7,660 nt of DNA from Lentimicrobium sp. (GTDB lineage: Bacteria > Bacteroidota > Bacteroidia > Bacteroidales > Lentimicrobiaceae): assembly GCA_013336205.1 (NCBI GenBank), contig JAAXUD010000114.1, forward strand, positions 1-7,660, given 5' to 3'. The notes under the pieces are model-generated. The model saw only the letters and a list, made by a program, of their open reading frames with translations. It searched no databases and was not told the DNA's origin. Position 1 is the stretch's first letter; the number at the start of each line of letters is the position of its first letter. Positions 5,235 through 7,660 of the stretch are shown in pieces. The translations under genes and the position numbers were made by a program.

Positions 5235-6707
5235 TTATTTTCCCCGCATGGGGTCACCGACGCGGATCATAGCACAGCGGAAGCCTACCCAGTTGGTGGA
5301 AACAGATTCGTCAAGATAGCGGCGTGTGCCCGGGCTGAGGAAGTAGGGGCCATCTTTCCATGAGCCACCTTTAACGACTCTTGATTTATCAGTAATCATA
5401 GATGTTACGCCGTATTCATACATTTCAGAAGTTGTATTCCTACCTGGGTCTGTAATCCAGTCATTGGCAATATTTGACTGGAAATCACCATCAGCATAGT
5501 TAATATTATCGGCTTTACGATAGTTTGTACGGTTCATACTTTCTTCAACTGTGACCGGAACGCGGGGCATTCTTCCGAGGCTATCGGCTTCCAGGAGGAA
5601 TCCATCTGCATCAGTAGCAGGTTTAGTGAAAACATTACCACGGAATGGGGCATAATCCTGAACGACTTCAGGGGAAAGGGCACGATAAACGTCGAGTGTC
5701 CATTCAGCTACATTACCAGCCATGTTATACAAGCCATAATCATTAGGCCAATAAGAACCCACTGGTGCGGGGAGGTCAGCGCCGTCATTCAGGTTACCTG
5801 AAACGCCCATATAATCTCCATTTGCTCTTTTAAAGTTTGCAACGAAACTACCATAGTATTTTTTCTGGTCGGTACGCAGGAGGTTGCCATTCCAGGGGTA
5901 AATTCTTCTTTCCACGACTCTTTCATAGACCGTATTACCGATCAGGCCCAATGCTGCAAATTCCCATTCAGCTTCGGTTGGCAGCCTGTATTTCGGAAGC
6001 AGTATACCATCCATGAGGGTGACAGCGCGTTCGCCTGTACTGCTGGGGTCAAGATTTTGTTTAGGTTTATTTACGAGGCCCTGGTATTGACCGGCGAGGT
6101 AGGCATCGGTATTAAAATTATCCCTGTTTTTCTGGTCCGGATCAAAATCAAGAATACCTTCATTAATCAGGATAATTTCGTTGACCCTGTCCGTTCTCCA
6201 GAGACAATAGTCATTAGCCTGCACCCAGGTAACACCCACAACGGGGTAATCATGGTAGGCCGGGTGGCGAAGGTAATTTTCGACCAGTGGTTCATTATAA
6301 GCGAGTTTTTCACGCCATACCAAAGTATCAGGGCGGGCATTACGGACGACGACGGGAAAATCCTGGCCGAATACGCGATTCAACCAGTAGAGATACTCGA
6401 GGTAATCAAGATTACTTACTTCCGTTTGGTCCATATAAAATGAAGGGACTGTTACTTTTCTGGGTATATTGTCCCATTCGTAGGTAAGGTTTTCAAAATT
6501 GCCACCCATAGTAAAAGAACCTCCTTCGACCAAAACCAAACCGGGGCCGGTTGATTGTTCCCTGGCTGCGGCCACTTCAAATCCGCCAAGTTCCGGGTTG
6601 TTATATTCCCAGCCGGTAGTTCGGGAGGCTTCTTTTTGACAGGAGGTCATCAGGGCCAGAAAGGCGCCTAGAATAAAAACTGATCTCAAAATCCTGAATC
6701 TGATCAT
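5235..6707 (-). CDS. gldJ: Gliding motility / type IX secretion lipoprotein GldJ
   Basis: GldJ is an outer-membrane-associated lipoprotein that in Flavobacterium johnsoniae is needed for gliding and for stability of GldK, part of the type IX secretion ring. The 490-residue product begins with a lipoprotein signal (hydrophobic 10-20, lipobox MTSC with lipidated Cys23). Family hallmarks are TGWEYNNPELGGFE (31-44), TGPGLVLVEGGSFTMG (53-68), SFYMDQTEVSN (89-99), NYLRHPAYHDYPVVGV (144-159) and WRTDRVNE (170-177). The SUMF1/FGE-like core continues with RLPTEAEWEFA (241-251), GLYNMAGNVAEW (325-336), RVVKGGSW (443-450) and WVGFRCAM (473-480). The two active-site cysteines of true formylglycine-generating enzymes, expected just after GGSW, are absent (KDGPYFLSPGTRR), so a structural role is inferred. 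These N-terminal hallmarks and the PorP/SprF neighbour favour GldJ over GldK. The gene starts 33 bp after the upstream stop and ends before a strong terminator. Confidence 0.88.
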   Translation of the reverse strand: MIRFRILRSVFILGAFLALMTSCQKEASRTTGWEYNNPELGGFEVAAAREQSTGPGLVLVEGGSFTMGGNFENLTYEWDNIPRKVTVPSFYMDQTEVSNLDYLEYLYWLNRVFGQDFPVVVRNARPDTLVWREKLAYNEPLVENYLRHPAYHDYPVVGVTWVQANDYCLWRTDRVNEIILINEGILDFDPDQKNRDNFNTDAYLAGQYQGLVNKPKQNLDPSSTGERAVTLMDGILLPKYRLPTEAEWEFAALGLIGNTVYERVVERRIYPWNGNLLRTDQKKYYGSFVANFKRANGDYMGVSGNLNDGADLPAPVGSYWPNDYGLYNMAGNVAEWTLDVYRALSPEVVQDYAPFRGNVFTKPATDADGFLLEADSLGRMPRVPVTVEESMNRTNYRKADNINYADGDFQSNIANDWITDPGRNTTSEMYEYGVTSMITDKSRVVKGGSWKDGPYFLSPGTRRYLDESVSTNWVGFRCAMIRVGDPMRGK

Positions 6708-6740
6708 ATTTGGTAAACATTAATTTTCGACATATAATAA

Positions 6741-7660
6741 CTAAAAGCCCGGGGCATTTATTGCACGAATCTTTCTCTTTTTTTCTATACAATTGAATTG
6801 CCAGCCGATAGATATTTCGTGTGACCCTCCAGTATTGCTTTTGAGCTTGGAAAGAGTAATATCATAACTATAACCTATTTTAAGGTTTTGATAGTTAATA
6901 CCGGCAAGGACGATAACGGCGTCAGCATTTTCGAAGTTATGCCTGAACCAGGTTCCGATGACGATAGGCAGCCGGATCACATAGACCCCTGCATTGAGCT
7001 GGTGAAAATCTCCCTGTTGCTGATACAATATATTCGGTGCGATATAAAATTTCGGTTCACTATCTTCGGTAAAACCCATTCCGCCACCTTCAAGGTTGAT
7101 ATTTACACCAAGGTGCCCGGTGATTTTCATGGGCAGGTTGTTTACGTTTTCATTATAGAAAGCCAATTCCGGTTCTGTCAGGTGATTCACAGCAACACCG
7201 CCATGGAGAATACTTTTCCAGCCGAAAACCAAACCGGCGGAAAAGTCAGCCTGGACAACCGATGATTTATCGGGAGGGATTTCGCCGGTAGGCAGGACAA
7301 ATCCCTGTTGCGGGTCGATCTGATCACCAAACTGCAATAAATCCCAGTTAAGGCTTTTCTGAAGGAAAGTACCTTGCAGGGCCATATTGATATAGAGATT
7401 TTCAGATGCCTGGAGGCTATATGCATAAATCAAGCTTGCCTGGGTGGTTTTCAGGATTCCATCACCGGCATTATCCATATTGACCAGGACACCGATCCCT
7501 CCATGAAGTTTGTTAACATACTGGTCATAAGAAGCGCTGTAAGTCACGAAGCTTTTGGCCAGACCAGGCCATTGATTGCGGTAATTAATCACTGCCCTGG
7601 GGCAGATTTCAGCTCCTGTAAGGGCAGGGTTCAGGTACAGCGGATTAGCATAAAACTGGG
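6741..7660 (-). CDS. PorP/SprF family type IX secretion outer-membrane protein (5' end outside window)
   Basis: The frame is open at the window edge; 305 residues and a TAG stop are visible, so only the signal peptide and a few residues should be missing (family members are about 300-340). It opens with QFYANPLYLNPALTGAE and soon INYRNQWPG, the signature start of mature PorP/SprF proteins. The rest is alternating beta-strand sequence typical of an outer-membrane barrel: GGIGVLVNMDNAGDG, FSAGLVFGWKSILHGGVAVNHLTEPE, FYIAPNILYQQQG, IGTWFRHN and LKIGYSYDITLSKL. It ends GWQFNC...INAPGF, where many relatives end in INCPxF. SprF is needed for secretion of the SprB adhesin, and PorP is a component of the secretion machinery; which of the two roles applies here cannot be told from sequence. 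A GTG at 7592 is internal and is not the start. It probably shares a transcript with gldJ. Confidence 0.9.
   Translation of the reverse strand, partial: QFYANPLYLNPALTGAEICPRAVINYRNQWPGLAKSFVTYSASYDQYVNKLHGGIGVLVNMDNAGDGILKTTQASLIYAYSLQASENLYINMALQGTFLQKSLNWDLLQFGDQIDPQQGFVLPTGEIPPDKSSVVQADFSAGLVFGWKSILHGGVAVNHLTEPELAFYNENVNNLPMKITGHLGVNINLEGGGMGFTEDSEPKFYIAPNILYQQQGDFHQLNAGVYVIRLPIVIGTWFRHNFENADAVIVLAGINYQNLKIGYSYDITLSKLKSNTGGSHEISIGWQFNCIEKKRKIRAINAPGF

Noticed and set aside
6057..6487. Plus-strand ORFs of 128 and 66 codons opposite gldJ
   Set aside because: Antisense shadows of a well-conserved gene.
6601..6792. 63-codon minus-strand ORF spanning the PorP/SprF-gldJ junction
   Set aside because: It overlaps the end of one real gene and the lipoprotein signal of the next in a different frame, with no domain signal.
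7590..7592. GTG as start codon of the PorP/SprF gene
   Set aside because: The frame stays open to the window edge and the residues before the GTG (FYANPLYLNPALTG) are the conserved family beginning, so the gene is truncated by the window.

Overview
The window comes from a member of the phylum Bacteroidota. The evidence is a PorP/SprF-family protein, a GldJ-type lipoprotein of the type IX secretion/gliding machinery, two sequences matching the Bacteroidota promoter consensus (TTTG, 19-20 bp spacer, TAnnTTTG), AT-rich intergenic DNA without Shine-Dalgarno sequences, and a giant cysteine-rich repeat protein of the kind this phylum exports. I cannot assign a genus. Every gene I can support lies on the minus strand, so transcription runs from high to low coordinates. 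I see no tRNA, rRNA, CRISPR array, transposase or phage gene.

Layout in transcription order: (1) 7660-6741, a PorP/SprF outer-membrane protein, cut at its N-terminus by the window edge; (2) 6707-5235, gldJ, a lipoprotein with a formylglycine-generating-enzyme-like (SUMF1) fold, 33 bp after the first gene and probably co-transcribed; (3) 5213-5172, a strong intrinsic terminator interlocked with a Bacteroidota-type promoter; (4) 5151-3859, murF (cell-wall precursor synthesis) and 3858-2797, anmK (cell-wall recycling), abutting as TAA|ATG; (5) 2796-2363, an AT-rich intergenic region with a possible terminator hairpin, a near-consensus promoter and a long leader containing an inverted repeat; (6) 2362-1, the first 787 residues of a very large exported protein made of Ig-like domains, running off the window.

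The upstream pair belongs to the machinery that moves proteins across the outer membrane and supports surface adhesin display. The middle pair makes and recycles peptidoglycan precursors. The last gene encodes a likely surface or secreted protein and is a plausible cargo of that secretion system, although the C-terminal sorting domain that would prove it is outside the window.

The two most interesting observations are the terminator whose loop and U-tract also supply the -33 and -7 elements of the next promoter, and the strict B-A-B-A-B alternation of two Ig-like domain subtypes with different cysteine patterns. The individual gene families are known. I do not see evidence for a wholly new defence or mobile system here.
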